Assembly: GCF_019104765.1 (NCBI RefSeq)
Contig: NZ_JAHRXJ010000011.1
Coordinates: forward strand, 186,001-250,000
Source: Synechococcus sp. HK05
GTDB taxonomy: Bacteria; Cyanobacteriota; Cyanobacteriia; PCC-6307; Cyanobiaceae
Direction: 5' to 3'
Length of the DNA stretch: 64,000 bases
Both the position numbers and the translations under genes were made by a program. The notes beneath the pieces were generated by a model that saw only the letters and a list, made by a program, of their open reading frames with translations, was not told the DNA's origin and searched no databases. Shown piece after piece: positions 9,340 to 18,519 of the stretch (its first letter is position 1; each line of letters begins with the position of its first letter).

Positions 9340-10319
9340 GCGGCAGCGCTGCCCCAGGCGTAGCCACAGCGCCGCTGCTGGATCTGCATCCGGCCCCGGC
9401 GGACATGCGCCAGCTGGTGATCGAGGGCCTGAGCCGCAGCCCCAAACAACTGCCGGCCTGGTTCCTCTACGACGCCGAAGGCTCACGCCTGTTTGATCTG
9501 ATCTGCCAGCAACCGGAATACACGCTCACCGCCACCGAAACGGCACTGCTCGAGCGGGAAGCCCCCGCAATCGCCGCGGCCCTGGGGCCCGGCACCCTGG
9601 TGGAATTTGGCGCCGGCAGCGCCCGCAAGGTGGCGCCGCTGCTCCAGGCCCTGACCGAGCCGGCCTATGTGGCGCTCGACATCAGCGCCGAGCATCTCGA
9701 GGCGGCCTGCACGCGGCTGCAGGGGCAATTCCCGGCCGTGCCGATTTTGGGCGTGTGCTGCGACTACAGCCAGCTCGACGCCTTGCCCGAGCATCCCTTG
9801 CTCAGCGGCACGGCCCACCTCGGCTTCTTCCCGGGCAGCTCCCTGGGCAACTTTGAGCTGGCGGAAGCCCGCAGGCTGCTGGCGCAGTTCCGCCGCCTAC
9901 TCGGCCCCGGCGGCAAGCTGCTGATCGGCATCGATCAGCCCAAGGCTGTGGAGCGGCTGGAGGCGGCCTACAACGATGCGGCCGGGGTGTCGGCGGCGTT
10001 CGCCCTCAATCTGTTGCGCCGACTCAACCGCGATCTGGCGGGAAGCTTCGATCTGCAGGCGTTTACCTACCAAGCCCGCTGGAAGCCGGAGCACAACCAC
10101 ATCGAGATGGCGGTGGTGAGCCAGCGGGCTCAAGCGGTGCAGCTCGCGGGGCAGATCTGGAGCTTTGAAGCTGGCGAAGCGCTGATCACCGAAACCAGCG
10201 CCAAATACAGCCCGCAGGCGTTCCTTGAGCTGGCCGTCTCCGCCGGCTGGCAGGGGGCCGAGCGCTGGAGCGACCCTGCCGGCGACCTATCGCTGCACCT
10301 GCTAGTGCAGGCAAACTGA
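9336..10319 (+). CDS. egtD: L-histidine N-alpha-methyltransferase EgtD
   Basis: 327 residues from the ATG at 9336, which overlaps the egtB stop (ATGA); longer in-frame extension lies inside egtB and is ignored. The SAM-binding motif is LVEFGAGSARK, followed by PAYVALDIS and the acidic FFPGSSLGNFE loop typical of this family. EgtD trimethylates histidine to hercynine, the substrate of EgtB. The pair makes the first two committed steps of ergothioneine synthesis. Confidence 0.94.
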   Translation: MSGSAAPGVATAPLLDLHPAPADMRQLVIEGLSRSPKQLPAWFLYDAEGSRLFDLICQQPEYTLTATETALLEREAPAIAAALGPGTLVEFGAGSARKVAPLLQALTEPAYVALDISAEHLEAACTRLQGQFPAVPILGVCCDYSQLDALPEHPLLSGTAHLGFFPGSSLGNFELAEARRLLAQFRRLLGPGGKLLIGIDQPKAVERLEAAYNDAAGVSAAFALNLLRRLNRDLAGSFDLQAFTYQARWKPEHNHIEMAVVSQRAQAVQLAGQIWSFEAGEALITETSAKYSPQAFLELAVSAGWQGAERWSDPAGDLSLHLLVQAN

Positions 10320-10339
10320 AGCCTGCGGAGAGGTTGAGT

Positions 10340-10585
10340 ATGTCGAGAGAAGAGCAGCGCCAGGCCGTGCGCGAACTGCGCGAGAGCCTGATCGCGCAAC
10401 TGGAGGAGCTCTACGGCAACGCCTTCGAGAAGCTCGCCAGCCAGAACCTTGGCGAGGGCGGCATCGCCCGGCTCACCCAACTGCTGCTGCGCTCGCGCGA
10501 GGCGGCCATCACCCCGCTGCAGGAAGAAATCGAAGCGCCGCTGATCACCAGGGCCCCTGAGCCTGAGGCCAGCGAGGCCCCATGA
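10340..10585 (+). CDS. hercynine metabolism small protein
   Basis: 81 residues from ATG 10340, preceded by GGAGAGG at 10327-10333, a good ribosome binding site that fixes this start over a TTG six bases earlier. Mostly helical and charged, with no catalytic motif. Cyanobacterial genomes carry a small protein family next to egtB-egtD that RefSeq names 'hercynine metabolism small protein'; position and size match from memory. Its stop overlaps the next gene by 4 bases (ATGA). Role unknown, perhaps complex assembly. Confidence 0.75.
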   Translation: MSREEQRQAVRELRESLIAQLEELYGNAFEKLASQNLGEGGIARLTQLLLRSREAAITPLQEEIEAPLITRAPEPEASEAP

Positions 10586-11031
10586 GCCCGGCGGCGGACT
10601 GGCTTGAGCAGCTGGAAGCGCGGCTGGAGCAGCAGCTGGAGGCCTTCCTGCGGGCCAATCCCGCCCAGGAAGCGCTGCTGAACGAACAAGAGCGGCGCGA
10701 GCAGCAACAACGCCAGCGCCAGCAACTGCTGCAAGCCGAAGCACTCCGCAGCGAACTGCTGCAGATTGCAGCAGAGGTGCGCGAGTGGCGTGATCGCAGC
10801 GAGCGAGCCCGCAACGCCGGCGCCGCCGACCTGGCCGCCAAGGCCGATCGGCAGGTCGCCCAGCTGATGGAGCGCGGCCGCCTGCGCTGGCAGGCCCTGG
10901 AGCAGCTGGGGCAAGCGGTACTCAACAACCCGGGCAGCCCGGCCCATGACCCGCTCGATCAAGCCTGGGCCCGCTTTGAAGTGGACCAAGAGCTCGAAGC
11001 TCTGCGGCGACGCCAACAGCGCGGGCGCTGA
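10582..11031 (+). CDS. hercynine metabolism protein (coiled coil)
   Basis: 149 residues, nearly all predicted helix with heptad-like Leu spacing and a Gln/Arg/Glu-rich stretch at about 30-50, so a long coiled coil is likely. It follows the small protein with an ATGA overlap and corresponds to the second conserved partner found beside egtBD in cyanobacteria (RefSeq name recalled). No enzyme motif is visible; a scaffold role is inference. Confidence 0.72.
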   Translation: MSPAADWLEQLEARLEQQLEAFLRANPAQEALLNEQERREQQQRQRQQLLQAEALRSELLQIAAEVREWRDRSERARNAGAADLAAKADRQVAQLMERGRLRWQALEQLGQAVLNNPGSPAHDPLDQAWARFEVDQELEALRRRQQRGR

Positions 11032-11070
11032 ACACCATCCGTTCAACTGGGCCCAACCGCCCCCCCAGCC

Positions 11071-11877
11071 ATGGGCTTCCTGCTCTCCAAACTGCTGCCG
11101 CTGTTCGTGTATCCCCTCGGGCTGGGCCTGCTGCTGCAGCTGGCCGGACTGGGCACGGCGGCTCGGGGCCAACGGGGCTGGGGGCTGGGGCTGAGCGGCG
11201 CTGGTATCGGGCTGATCTGGCTGTTTGCGATGCCGTTCACCAGCCGCCAGTTGATCTGGGGCTTGGAGGAGCGCGCGGCAGCGCTCACGCCGGCAGCGAT
11301 CCCCAGCGCCGATGCAGTGCTGGTGCTGGGCGGCGGCCTCAAACCGGCCCTGGCACCACGGCGGGGTGTGGAGGTGTCGGAAGGGGGCGACAGGCTGCTC
11401 ACCGGCCTGCGCCTGATGCGCGAGAAGCGGGCTCCACTGCTGATCACCAGCGGCGGCAGCATCAGCTTCACAGCGGCGGATCCAGCGCCACCGGAGGCGA
11501 TCAGTGCCCGGGCGCTGGCGGTGGAACTGGGCCTACCGGCCAGCCAGATCCTGATCAATCCAGGCTCCCGAACCACTGCTGAGGAAGCGCGCGACATCGG
11601 CGCCCTGGCACGCCAGCGGGGCTGGACGCGGATCCTGCTGGTGACCAGCGCCTTTCACATGCCGCGCTCGCTGGCCACCTTCCGCCAACGCAGTGGGCTC
11701 ACGGTGACTCCCGTGGCCTGCGACTACCAACTACCCAGCCGAGCTGCCTACGGCCGGCCTACGGCTGGTTCAGTTGTGAAAGGGCTACTGCCGGATGCCG
11801 AGGCGCTGCACCTGAGCAGCGTGGCGCTCAAGGAGCACCTCGGTCTGATGGTCTACCGGCTCAAAGGTTGGTCGTGA
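11071..11877 (+). CDS. DUF218/YdcF-ElyC family membrane protein
   Basis: 268 residues with two N-terminal transmembrane segments (about 8-27 and 40-58), then a DUF218 domain: DAVLVLGGGL at its start, PLLITSGG, INPGSRTTAEEA and VTSAFHMPRS. The family includes E. coli SanA, ElyC and YdcF, linked to envelope integrity and polysaccharide or peptidoglycan metabolism, but with poorly defined chemistry. It starts 39 bases after the egt operon, so it may share the transcript. Confidence 0.85.
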   Translation: MGFLLSKLLPLFVYPLGLGLLLQLAGLGTAARGQRGWGLGLSGAGIGLIWLFAMPFTSRQLIWGLEERAAALTPAAIPSADAVLVLGGGLKPALAPRRGVEVSEGGDRLLTGLRLMREKRAPLLITSGGSISFTAADPAPPEAISARALAVELGLPASQILINPGSRTTAEEARDIGALARQRGWTRILLVTSAFHMPRSLATFRQRSGLTVTPVACDYQLPSRAAYGRPTAGSVVKGLLPDAEALHLSSVALKEHLGLMVYRLKGWS

Positions 11878-11886
11878 CGCTCCAGC

Positions 11887-12150
11887 TCAAGCCTTAGGCG
11901 CGGGAGGCACCAGGCTCACACCCTCGGGCGGCGGGGTGGGATCGGGATCGGCGATCAGCATGTGCTGCAGCACGATCTCAGGGCGTTCGCTATCGCGCCA
12001 GCGGATGCGATAGGCGGGCATCTTGGTGCCGCGGCTGGTGGTTTGCTCCACCGGCTCCATCACCCAACCCCGGCGGGAGCGGCCCTGGGGGTTGCGCTTC
12101 ACCACCGCATCAGCGTGCTTGAAGCGGAAACCGACGCGCTCACCACTCAT
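11887..12150 (-). CDS. conserved small protein, unknown function
   Basis: 87 residues, basic N-terminal half with alternating beta-like residues (FRFKHADAVV, YRIRWRDSERPEIVL) and a Pro-rich tail. The pattern suggests a small beta barrel, but I cannot assign a family. It is the first gene downstream of lysS on the same strand (49 bases) and converges on the DUF218 gene. Confidence 0.65.
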   Translation of the reverse strand: MSGERVGFRFKHADAVVKRNPQGRSRRGWVMEPVEQTTSRGTKMPAYRIRWRDSERPEIVLQHMLIADPDPTPPPEGVSLVPPAPKA

Positions 12151-12199
12151 GGGGACCCTGGCCTACTAGGGTTGATTATCCCATTGCGGGTATCGCGTC

Positions 12200-13708
12200 T
12201 CAGTCGGCGCCAGCGGTGCGGATTTCCGGGCGCAGCAGCGGGAAGGCGATCACATCGCGGATCGAGGCGCTGTCGGTGAGCAGCATCACCAAGCGATCGA
12301 TGCCGATGCCCAGGCCACCCGTGGGGGGCATGCCCACCTCGAGGGCCTGGATGAAGTCTTCATCCACTTGCTGGGCTTCGTCGTCGCCGGCGGCCTTGCG
12401 GGCCATCTGCGCTTCTAGGCGCTGGCGCTGATCCACCGGATCGATCAACTCGCTGAAGGCGTTAGCGGTTTCGCGGCCCACGATGAACAGCTCGAAGCGC
12501 TCCACCAGGCCCGGCTTGCTGCGGTGGGCCCGGGCCAGGGGCGAGTTCTCCACTGGGTAATCGATCACAAAGGTGGGCTGGATCAGGTCGGTTTCGACCG
12601 TTTGCTCGAAGGCCTCAACCAGCAAGCGGCCCACCGAATCGGCCAGGGCCGGCGCCGCAAGGCCCTTGGCTTCCATCGCCGCAACAGCCTCGTCGCGAGA
12701 CGTGAAGGCCGCGAAATCCAGGCCGGTGGCCTCCTGCACCAGCTCGTGCATGGTCACCCGGCGCCAGGGGGGCGTCAGATCGATCTCGGTGCCCTGATAA
12801 CTGATCACGGTGCTGCCGCACACCTGCTGGCACACGTGAGCAATCAGCTGCTCCGTGAGATCCATCATGTCGTTGTAGTCGGCATAGGCCTGGTACACCT
12901 CGATTGAGGTGAACTCCGGGTTGTGCCGGGTGCTGATGCCCTCGTTGCGGAAGATCCGGCCGAGTTCATACACCCGCTCAAAGCCGCCCACCACCAGCCG
13001 CTTGAGGTGCAGTTCCGTGGCGATGCGCAGGGTGAGCGGCAGATCGAGAGCGTTGTGGTGGGTTTCAAACGGCCGTGCGTCGGCGCCACCGGGAACGCTC
13101 TGCAGCACCGGCGTTTCGATCTCCAGGAAGCCGCGCTCGTCCAGCCAGCGGCGGATTGCACTCACCGCCAATGCCCGGCGCCGGAAGGTTTCGCGCGTGT
13201 GGGGCGACACGATCAGATCGAGATAGCGCTGGCGGTAGCGCTTCTCCACATCGGAGAGGCCATGCCACTTATCGGGCAAAGGCTGCAGGCTCTTGCTGAG
13301 CATCTGCCAGCCCTTCACCTTCACCGAAAGTTCACCGCGGTCGGTGCGGCGCAGCGTGCCCTGCACGCCGATCAGATCGCCGGCATCCACCAGGGATGTG
13401 ATGTGGGCAAAGGCCTCGGGGTCGTCCGGCATCGAGGCCGCGAGCGTGGCCTTCTCGATGAACAGCTGGATCAGACCCGTTTCATCGGCCAGGGTGAAAA
13501 AGGCGAGCTTGCCCATCACGCGGCGGGTCATCACCCGGCCGGCCACGGCGACGGTCACATCGCGCTCTTCGCCGTTGGCGAGATCAGCGTGGGCCTGCTG
13601 CAGCTCGGCGGTGCGGTGGCTGGGCTCAAAGCGCAGCGCATAGGGTCCCTGGCCCAGCTCAGCCAGGGCCTTGCCTTTCTCGAGGCGGGTCTCGCGCAGC
13701 TCAGACAA
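12200..13708 (-). CDS. lysS: lysyl-tRNA synthetase, class II
   Basis: 502 residues when started at the TTG at 13708 (codon before [14 protein letters not shown], where relatives begin). No ATG is available before the conserved part; the only longer option is another TTG at 13768. An OB-fold anticodon domain is followed by the class II core: motif 2 [17 protein letters not shown] and motif 3 [11 protein letters not shown]. The enzyme charges tRNA-Lys. Lies directly downstream of rpaB, 66 bases away. Confidence 0.95.
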   Translation of the reverse strand: MSELRETRLEKGKALAELGQGPYALRFEPSHRTAELQQAHADLANGEERDVTVAVAGRVMTRRVMGKLAFFTLADETGLIQLFIEKATLAASMPDDPEAFAHITSLVDAGDLIGVQGTLRRTDRGELSVKVKGWQMLSKSLQPLPDKWHGLSDVEKRYRQRYLDLIVSPHTRETFRRRALAVSAIRRWLDERGFLEIETPVLQSVPGGADARPFETHHNALDLPLTLRIATELHLKRLVVGGFERVYELGRIFRNEGISTRHNPEFTSIEVYQAYADYNDMMDLTEQLIAHVCQQVCGSTVISYQGTEIDLTPPWRRVTMHELVQEATGLDFAAFTSRDEAVAAMEAKGLAAPALADSVGRLLVEAFEQTVETDLIQPTFVIDYPVENSPLARAHRSKPGLVERFELFIVGRETANAFSELIDPVDQRQRLEAQMARKAAGDDEAQQVDEDFIQALEVGMPPTGGLGIGIDRLVMLLTDSASIRDVIAFPLLRPEIRTAGAD

Positions 13709-13774
13709 AGGACCGGTGCAACTCAGCGTGCCGCCATCCTGCAGGAACGCGGTGCGGCGACGCCGCAACCAGCC

Positions 13775-14584
13775 TCAGCCGGCAGCCGCCATTCCCGGAA
13801 GCTCACCCACCCGCTGGGAGGCATAGCCAGTACCCCGCACCGTGAGGATCAACTCGGGATTGCGGGGATCTGGCTCGAGCTTGCCCCGCAGGCGGGCCAC
13901 ATACACATCCACCACCCGCAGATCGGCGGCACGGCGCGGCGGATAGCCCCATAGCTGCTCGAGGATCTCGGCCCTGGGCACCACACGGCCGGGCTCGCGG
14001 AAGAGCAGCTCCAGCAGGCTGAATTCCGTGTAGGTGAGACCGATGCGCTCGCCATCGCGGGTCACCTGACGGCGATTGGTATCCACCACCAGATCGCCCA
14101 CCCGCAGCACACCCTGGCCGGGCGTGGCCTCTCGCGGCTCAGCAGCAGCGGAGCCGCGGCCCACCCGGCGCAGGATCGTGGCGATGCGCGCCTCGAGTTC
14201 CTTGGGGCTGAAGGGCTTGGGCAGATAGTCGTCGGCGCCGAGATCGAGGCCCGCCACGCGCTCGGCGATGGCATCAAGAGCCGAGAGGAAAATGATCGGC
14301 ACGCAGGATTCAGCCCGCAGTCGCCGGCACACGGCGAAGCCATCAAGCTTGGGCAGCATCACGTCGAGCACGACGAGATCAGGCTGCTCCTGGTGGAACA
14401 GGGTGAGCGCTTCTTCGCCGTCTTCGGCGCACACCACCCGGTAACCGGCCAGCTGCAGACGCATCACCAACACGCGGCGTACCGCCGGCTCGTCGTCCAC
14501 CACGAGCAAGGTGGCGCGGTGCCCCTCAGGCCCAGACGCGGCTCCCGACGCCTCACCGAGTTGGTGCTGGTCGCCGAGGGCCAT
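13775..14584 (-). CDS. rpaB: OmpR-family response regulator, RpaB-like
   Basis: 269 residues from ATG 14584. The receiver domain (about 24-140) shows the acidic pair in VVDDEP, the phospho-acceptor Asp in LVVLDVMLPKLDG, and the lysine of YLPKPFSPKELEARI; the C-terminal winged helix ends TVRGTGYASQRVG. The PKPFSPKELEARI signature and receiver sequence resemble RpaB rather than RpaA. RpaB is an essential cyanobacterial regulator that binds HLR1 sites and controls high-light and redox genes with the kinase NblS. An HLR1-like site lies before the sigma factor at 58.3 kb. Confidence 0.78.
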   Translation of the reverse strand: MALGDQHQLGEASGAASGPEGHRATLLVVDDEPAVRRVLVMRLQLAGYRVVCAEDGEEALTLFHQEQPDLVVLDVMLPKLDGFAVCRRLRAESCVPIIFLSALDAIAERVAGLDLGADDYLPKPFSPKELEARIATILRRVGRGSAAAEPREATPGQGVLRVGDLVVDTNRRQVTRDGERIGLTYTEFSLLELLFREPGRVVPRAEILEQLWGYPPRRAADLRVVDVYVARLRGKLEPDPRNPELILTVRGTGYASQRVGELPGMAAAG

Positions 14585-14702
14585 ACGCACAACAGGTGAT
14601 GAAGAAGCGCAACGATACATCTCAGGATGAACAGACCGAGGCCCAAAACCCCTGAAAACAGGTCTGCTAAGAGAAGTCTTAAGGTTTTCTTCCGGGCAGG
14701 GT

Positions 14703-16088
14703 TTAACGCTTGTCCTGGCCTGAGAAGCGCCCCACGGCATAGGCGTTCCACTGCCGCTCCGCCTCCAGCAGGGCCGCATCGCTGCTGATCTGGCCGAGCA
14801 TCGCCCGCTGGAGCTGGGTGTACACAATCGCCTGCAACCGCTTCACCCCAGGGCTGGCCGGCACCAGCACCCGCGCCTGGGCGAGGGTGTCGGCGGAGAG
14901 CAGGCGGGCCTGCTGCACCAGGACCTCGGGCTGGCTGGCTGGGCGTTCTGCCTCAAGGTTGCGGCGCAGCGCTTGCAGCGCCCCGGGCGACGACGGCAGC
15001 ACCCGGGCCTGCTCCGCGAAACGCTGCTGATTGGTCGCATCGGTGAGGAAGAGGGCAAACTCCGCTGCCTTGCCCGCCACCTGGCTCTGGCGAGGAATGG
15101 CGAGGGTCATCACCGCCACGTTGGCTTCGCCGTTGGCTCCGGTGATGGGCGGGTAGGGGCGGGTGGCCGCCGCGATCTGGGGGGCATTGGTTTGGATGCT
15201 GCGCAGAAACTCAGCGCCGCTGCCCACCTGGGCGAGCTCACCGCTCTGATACAGCTCGATCGCGCGGCGGTAACCCTGGCTCACCACCTCCCGCGGCAGC
15301 AGGCCGCGGCGATAGAGATCCGTCCAGAAGGCGAAGGCCTTACGGCCGGCGGGGCTGTTGAAGGCAGCGCGTTGATCGTGGCCGAGCAGCGTCACCCCCA
15401 TCTGCACCAGGCTCTCCAGGAGCTCGGCCGAGTCGTCGGGCACCACCGTGACGAACAGGGCATAGCGGCCGGTGCGGCGGCGCACCGCTTCGGCATAGGC
15501 GGGCACCTCCTCCCAAGTGCGGGGCGGCGCGCTGTAACCGGCCTGCAGCAGCAGGCTGGTGTTGGCCAGGGTGATCCGGGCGGTGAGATACCAGGGGATC
15601 GCGAACTGTTGGGGCTGACCATCTGGCCCAGCGCTGCGGCCCGCCTGCCAGATCAAGGGCAGGTAGGCCTGGGGCGCTCCCGGTGGCAGCACCGCATCAA
15701 GCGGCAGCAAGCCGCCTTTGCTGGCCAGGTTGGCTGCAAACAGGGGATTGAGGTTCACCACATCAGGCGCCGTGCGGGCAAACACCGCCGCCAGCAGCTT
15801 GCGCTCCACCGAGCCCCAGGGAATATCGGTCCACACCACGCGGTAGCCGGGGTTCTGGGCTTCCCAGGCGCCGATCACACCCTGGATGTAGGTGTTGAAT
15901 TTCGGCGCCAGGTCGAGGGTCCAGAACTGGATTGTGCGCTCAGAACCCGCCGGTGGCGCCGCTCCGCGGCACGCACTAAGGCCAACCGCCAAGGCAGCAC
16001 CGGCCGCACCAACCACAACGCGGCGCAGCAGCGCACGGCGACGGAATCCGCGCAAAGCTCCAGTGGCGGCGTTGCCCCTCATGCCCAT
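14703..16088 (-). CDS. ABC-type sugar-binding lipoprotein
   Basis: 461 residues. The N-terminus has an Arg-rich region, a hydrophobic stretch and the lipobox VGLSAC, so it is exported and lipidated. The mature part follows the family 1 extracellular solute-binding fold (TIQFWTLDLAPKFN, PDVVNLNPLFAA, GSGAEFLRSI), as used by sugar or osmolyte importers. No permease or ATPase is adjacent. Its start overlaps the mreD stop (TGATG at 16088), which places it at the end of the mreBCD operon. Confidence 0.85.
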   Translation of the reverse strand: MGMRGNAATGALRGFRRRALLRRVVVGAAGAALAVGLSACRGAAPPAGSERTIQFWTLDLAPKFNTYIQGVIGAWEAQNPGYRVVWTDIPWGSVERKLLAAVFARTAPDVVNLNPLFAANLASKGGLLPLDAVLPPGAPQAYLPLIWQAGRSAGPDGQPQQFAIPWYLTARITLANTSLLLQAGYSAPPRTWEEVPAYAEAVRRRTGRYALFVTVVPDDSAELLESLVQMGVTLLGHDQRAAFNSPAGRKAFAFWTDLYRRGLLPREVVSQGYRRAIELYQSGELAQVGSGAEFLRSIQTNAPQIAAATRPYPPITGANGEANVAVMTLAIPRQSQVAGKAAEFALFLTDATNQQRFAEQARVLPSSPGALQALRRNLEAERPASQPEVLVQQARLLSADTLAQARVLVPASPGVKRLQAIVYTQLQRAMLGQISSDAALLEAERQWNAYAVGRFSGQDKR

Positions 16089-16591
16089 CAGCCCCTCAAA
16101 TCAGCGATACGGCGCCAGCGCAACAGCATCAGCGAGCAGAGCACCGGTGCGAGCAGGCCGGTGATCAAGCTCTGCGCCACCAGGGTGTGCAAGCCGGCTT
16201 CCACCAGCGGTAATTGGCCGCTCCAATAGAGCTGCAGCAACACACTGGCCCCCAGGAGCAAGGCGCCAAGCAGCGCCAGCAGACCCAGGTTGTAGCTGCG
16301 CTCGATCGGCACACCACGCCGGCCGATCCTCCCCCACCACCAACCCAGAAGCATCAACACCGGCACCTCGCTGGCCAGGCCGAGGTGCAAGCCATCCAGC
16401 ACCAACCCGAGGCAAAGCCCAGCAATCGCGCCTGAGGCGGGCCCATCCACTAACGCCCAGGGCAACAGCCAAAGCACCGCCCAACTGGGGGCGACGCCGG
16501 CGATCTTCAAAAAGCCAGGCGAGGCCAGGGTGAGCAGGGGCACCATCAGCCCCGTGGCCCCACACCAACGCTGACGGTGCAACACCCCCAT
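16088..16591 (-). CDS. mreD: rod shape-determining protein MreD
   Basis: 167 residues from ATG 16591, two bases after the mreC stop. Four to five hydrophobic segments with the MreD-like region LCLGLVLDGLHLGLASEVPV. MreD is the integral membrane partner of MreC and MreB in the elongasome that places peptidoglycan synthesis. Sequence is poorly conserved in this family; order after mreB-mreC gives the identity. Overlaps the lipoprotein gene by one base. Confidence 0.85.
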   Translation of the reverse strand: MGVLHRQRWCGATGLMVPLLTLASPGFLKIAGVAPSWAVLWLLPWALVDGPASGAIAGLCLGLVLDGLHLGLASEVPVLMLLGWWWGRIGRRGVPIERSYNLGLLALLGALLLGASVLLQLYWSGQLPLVEAGLHTLVAQSLITGLLAPVLCSLMLLRWRRIADLRG

Positions 16592-16593
16592 GG

Positions 16594-17331
16594 CTAACGG
16601 GTCACCACCTGCACCCAATCCACCGCATCCACCGGTGCACTGAGCTGCACGGCCGCATCCGGGGCCGGCGCCAACTCCTCATTCACGCTCTGCACCACAC
16701 CCACCAGGAGGTTGGGAGGCACCAGGGTGCTGGCGGGGGAGGTGGTGATCACATCACCGGGGCGCACGCCGGTGTCTTTTTCCAGGAACTGCAACCGCGG
16801 CCGCGCCGTGCCCTGGCCCACCAGCAGCCCATGGCGCTGCACCCGCGCCACCCACACCCCGAGGCGGCTGCCGCTGTCGGTGAGCAGCTGCACGCGGGCG
16901 GTACTGGGGGTCACGCTGCTCACCCGGCCGATCAAGCCACCGGGGGCCAGCACCGGATCCCCGGCGCGGATGCCCTCCACGCTGCCCTTGCCGAGCTCCA
17001 GCTGCTGCCACCAGCCGCCGGGCTCGCGCGAGATCACCGGAGCCGACACGCGACCAGCGCCACTGCGATCGAGGGCGAGCATGCCGCGCAGGCGTTGGTT
17101 GTCGCGCTGCAACTGCAACAGGCTGGCTTGATCCTGCAGCTGCTGCGCCGAGCGCAACCACTCCGACTGGGCTGAACCCGGCCAGAAGGGACGGCTGAGC
17201 AGGGCATAGGCATCCATGAAGCCCGCCCCCTTGCTCAGCCGCACCCCCACCAGGGCCAGCAGCAGCAACCACCAGGGCCAGGCTTCCGCGACCTTGCGCA
17301 GCAGCGGGACGCGCAGGGTGCGTCCGAGCAT
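16594..17331 (-). CDS. mreC: rod shape-determining protein MreC
   Basis: 245 residues: one N-terminal transmembrane helix (about 18-32), a coiled coil (about 55-85), and the beta-rich periplasmic domain with GLIGRVSSVTPSTARVQLLTD and VRPGDVITTS, typical of MreC. It links the cytoplasmic MreB filaments to the periplasmic cell-wall machinery. It begins 5 bases after mreB. Confidence 0.93.
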   Translation of the reverse strand: MLGRTLRVPLLRKVAEAWPWWLLLLALVGVRLSKGAGFMDAYALLSRPFWPGSAQSEWLRSAQQLQDQASLLQLQRDNQRLRGMLALDRSGAGRVSAPVISREPGGWWQQLELGKGSVEGIRAGDPVLAPGGLIGRVSSVTPSTARVQLLTDSGSRLGVWVARVQRHGLLVGQGTARPRLQFLEKDTGVRPGDVITTSPASTLVPPNLLVGVVQSVNEELAPAPDAAVQLSAPVDAVDWVQVVTR

Positions 17332-17336
17332 CGGGA

Positions 17337-18383
17337 TCAGGCGGCGACGCGGCTGAAGTCAGGCGTATCGAGCACGCGCTCGAGACGCTTGTAGTCCTCC
17401 AGCACCATGCCGCAGCCGTTCACCACACACAGCAGCGGGTCTTCGGCCACGTGCACGAGGATGCCGGTCTCGTGGCTGATCAGATCGCTGATGCCACGCA
17501 CCAAGGCACCGCCACCGGCGAGCATGATGCCGCGGTCCACGATGTCGGCCGCCAACTCGGGAGGGGTGCGCTCGAGGGTGCGCTTCACCGCCTCCACGAT
17601 CACGTTGAGGGGCTCGGCCATCGCCTCGCGCACGTCGCCGGCGCGCACGTTGATGGTGCGGGGCAGGCCGGAGAGCAGGTGCAGACCGCGCACATCCATC
17701 GAGGTTTCGTCGTGGACCTCGTCGGGGAAGGCCGAGCCGATGCGGATCTTGATTTCCTCGGCGGTGCGCTCACCCACCACCAGGTTGTGCACCTTCTTCA
17801 GGTACACGCTGATGGCATCGCTCAGCTCATCGCCAGCCACGCGCACGGATTCGCTCAACACAGTGCCGCCCAGCGACAGCACAGCCACTTCAGTGGTGCC
17901 GCCGCCGATGTCGACGATCATCGTGCCGACGGGCTCAGTCACAGGCAGGCCAGCGCCAATGGCGGCCGCCACGGGCTCATCAATGAGGTGAACGGTGCGG
18001 GCACCAGCGAGACCAGCTTCACGCACGGCGCGGCGCTCCACGCCGGTCACGCCGCTGGGGATGCCGATCACCAGGCGGGGCGCCACGATGCCGCGGCCTT
18101 CATTGCCCTTCTGGATGAAGGTTTTGATCATCTGCTCGGCAGCGTCGAAGTCGGCGATCACGCCGTCACGCAGGGGACGCACCGCGCGGATGTTGCCGGG
18201 GGTGCGGCCGAGCATCAATTTCGCCTCGTCGCCCACGGCCAAACAACTGCCGCGTTCCAGGTCGATGGCCACCACCGAGGGCTCCTGCAGCACGATGCCC
18301 TTGCCCGACATGTACATCAGGGTGTTGGCCGTTCCCAGATCGATGCCGATATCGCGGGAGAGCTGGAAACGTTTGAAGAACAC
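17337..18383 (-). CDS. mreB: rod shape-determining actin homologue MreB
   Basis: 348 residues. Actin-fold motifs are complete: phosphate 1 DIGIDLGTANTLMY, connect/phosphate 2 VDIGGGTTEVAVLSLGG, and adenosine site MLAGGGALVRGI. MreB polymerises under the membrane and guides lateral wall growth, giving rod shape. First gene of the mreB-mreC-mreD-lipoprotein operon; 136 bases separate its start from the divergent ssb gene, where both promoters must lie. Confidence 0.97.
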   Translation of the reverse strand: MFFKRFQLSRDIGIDLGTANTLMYMSGKGIVLQEPSVVAIDLERGSCLAVGDEAKLMLGRTPGNIRAVRPLRDGVIADFDAAEQMIKTFIQKGNEGRGIVAPRLVIGIPSGVTGVERRAVREAGLAGARTVHLIDEPVAAAIGAGLPVTEPVGTMIVDIGGGTTEVAVLSLGGTVLSESVRVAGDELSDAISVYLKKVHNLVVGERTAEEIKIRIGSAFPDEVHDETSMDVRGLHLLSGLPRTINVRAGDVREAMAEPLNVIVEAVKRTLERTPPELAADIVDRGIMLAGGGALVRGISDLISHETGILVHVAEDPLLCVVNGCGMVLEDYKRLERVLDTPDFSRVAA

Positions 18384-18519
18384 TGAGGGGCCGCCTAGCG
18401 GCGCGAATCATAGGTGGGATGCCGCGATGGAACATCCGGGCCAAAGGGTGGAACTCTCCCTATGAGGCAGCCCCTCAACGGACTGCATCATTGACCCAAC
18501 GCAGCAACAGGAGAACGCC

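Noticed and set aside
17451-18386. Long plus-strand frame opposite mreB (His/Gly-rich)
   Set aside because: Shadow of mreB; biased composition follows from the GC-rich third positions on the other strand.
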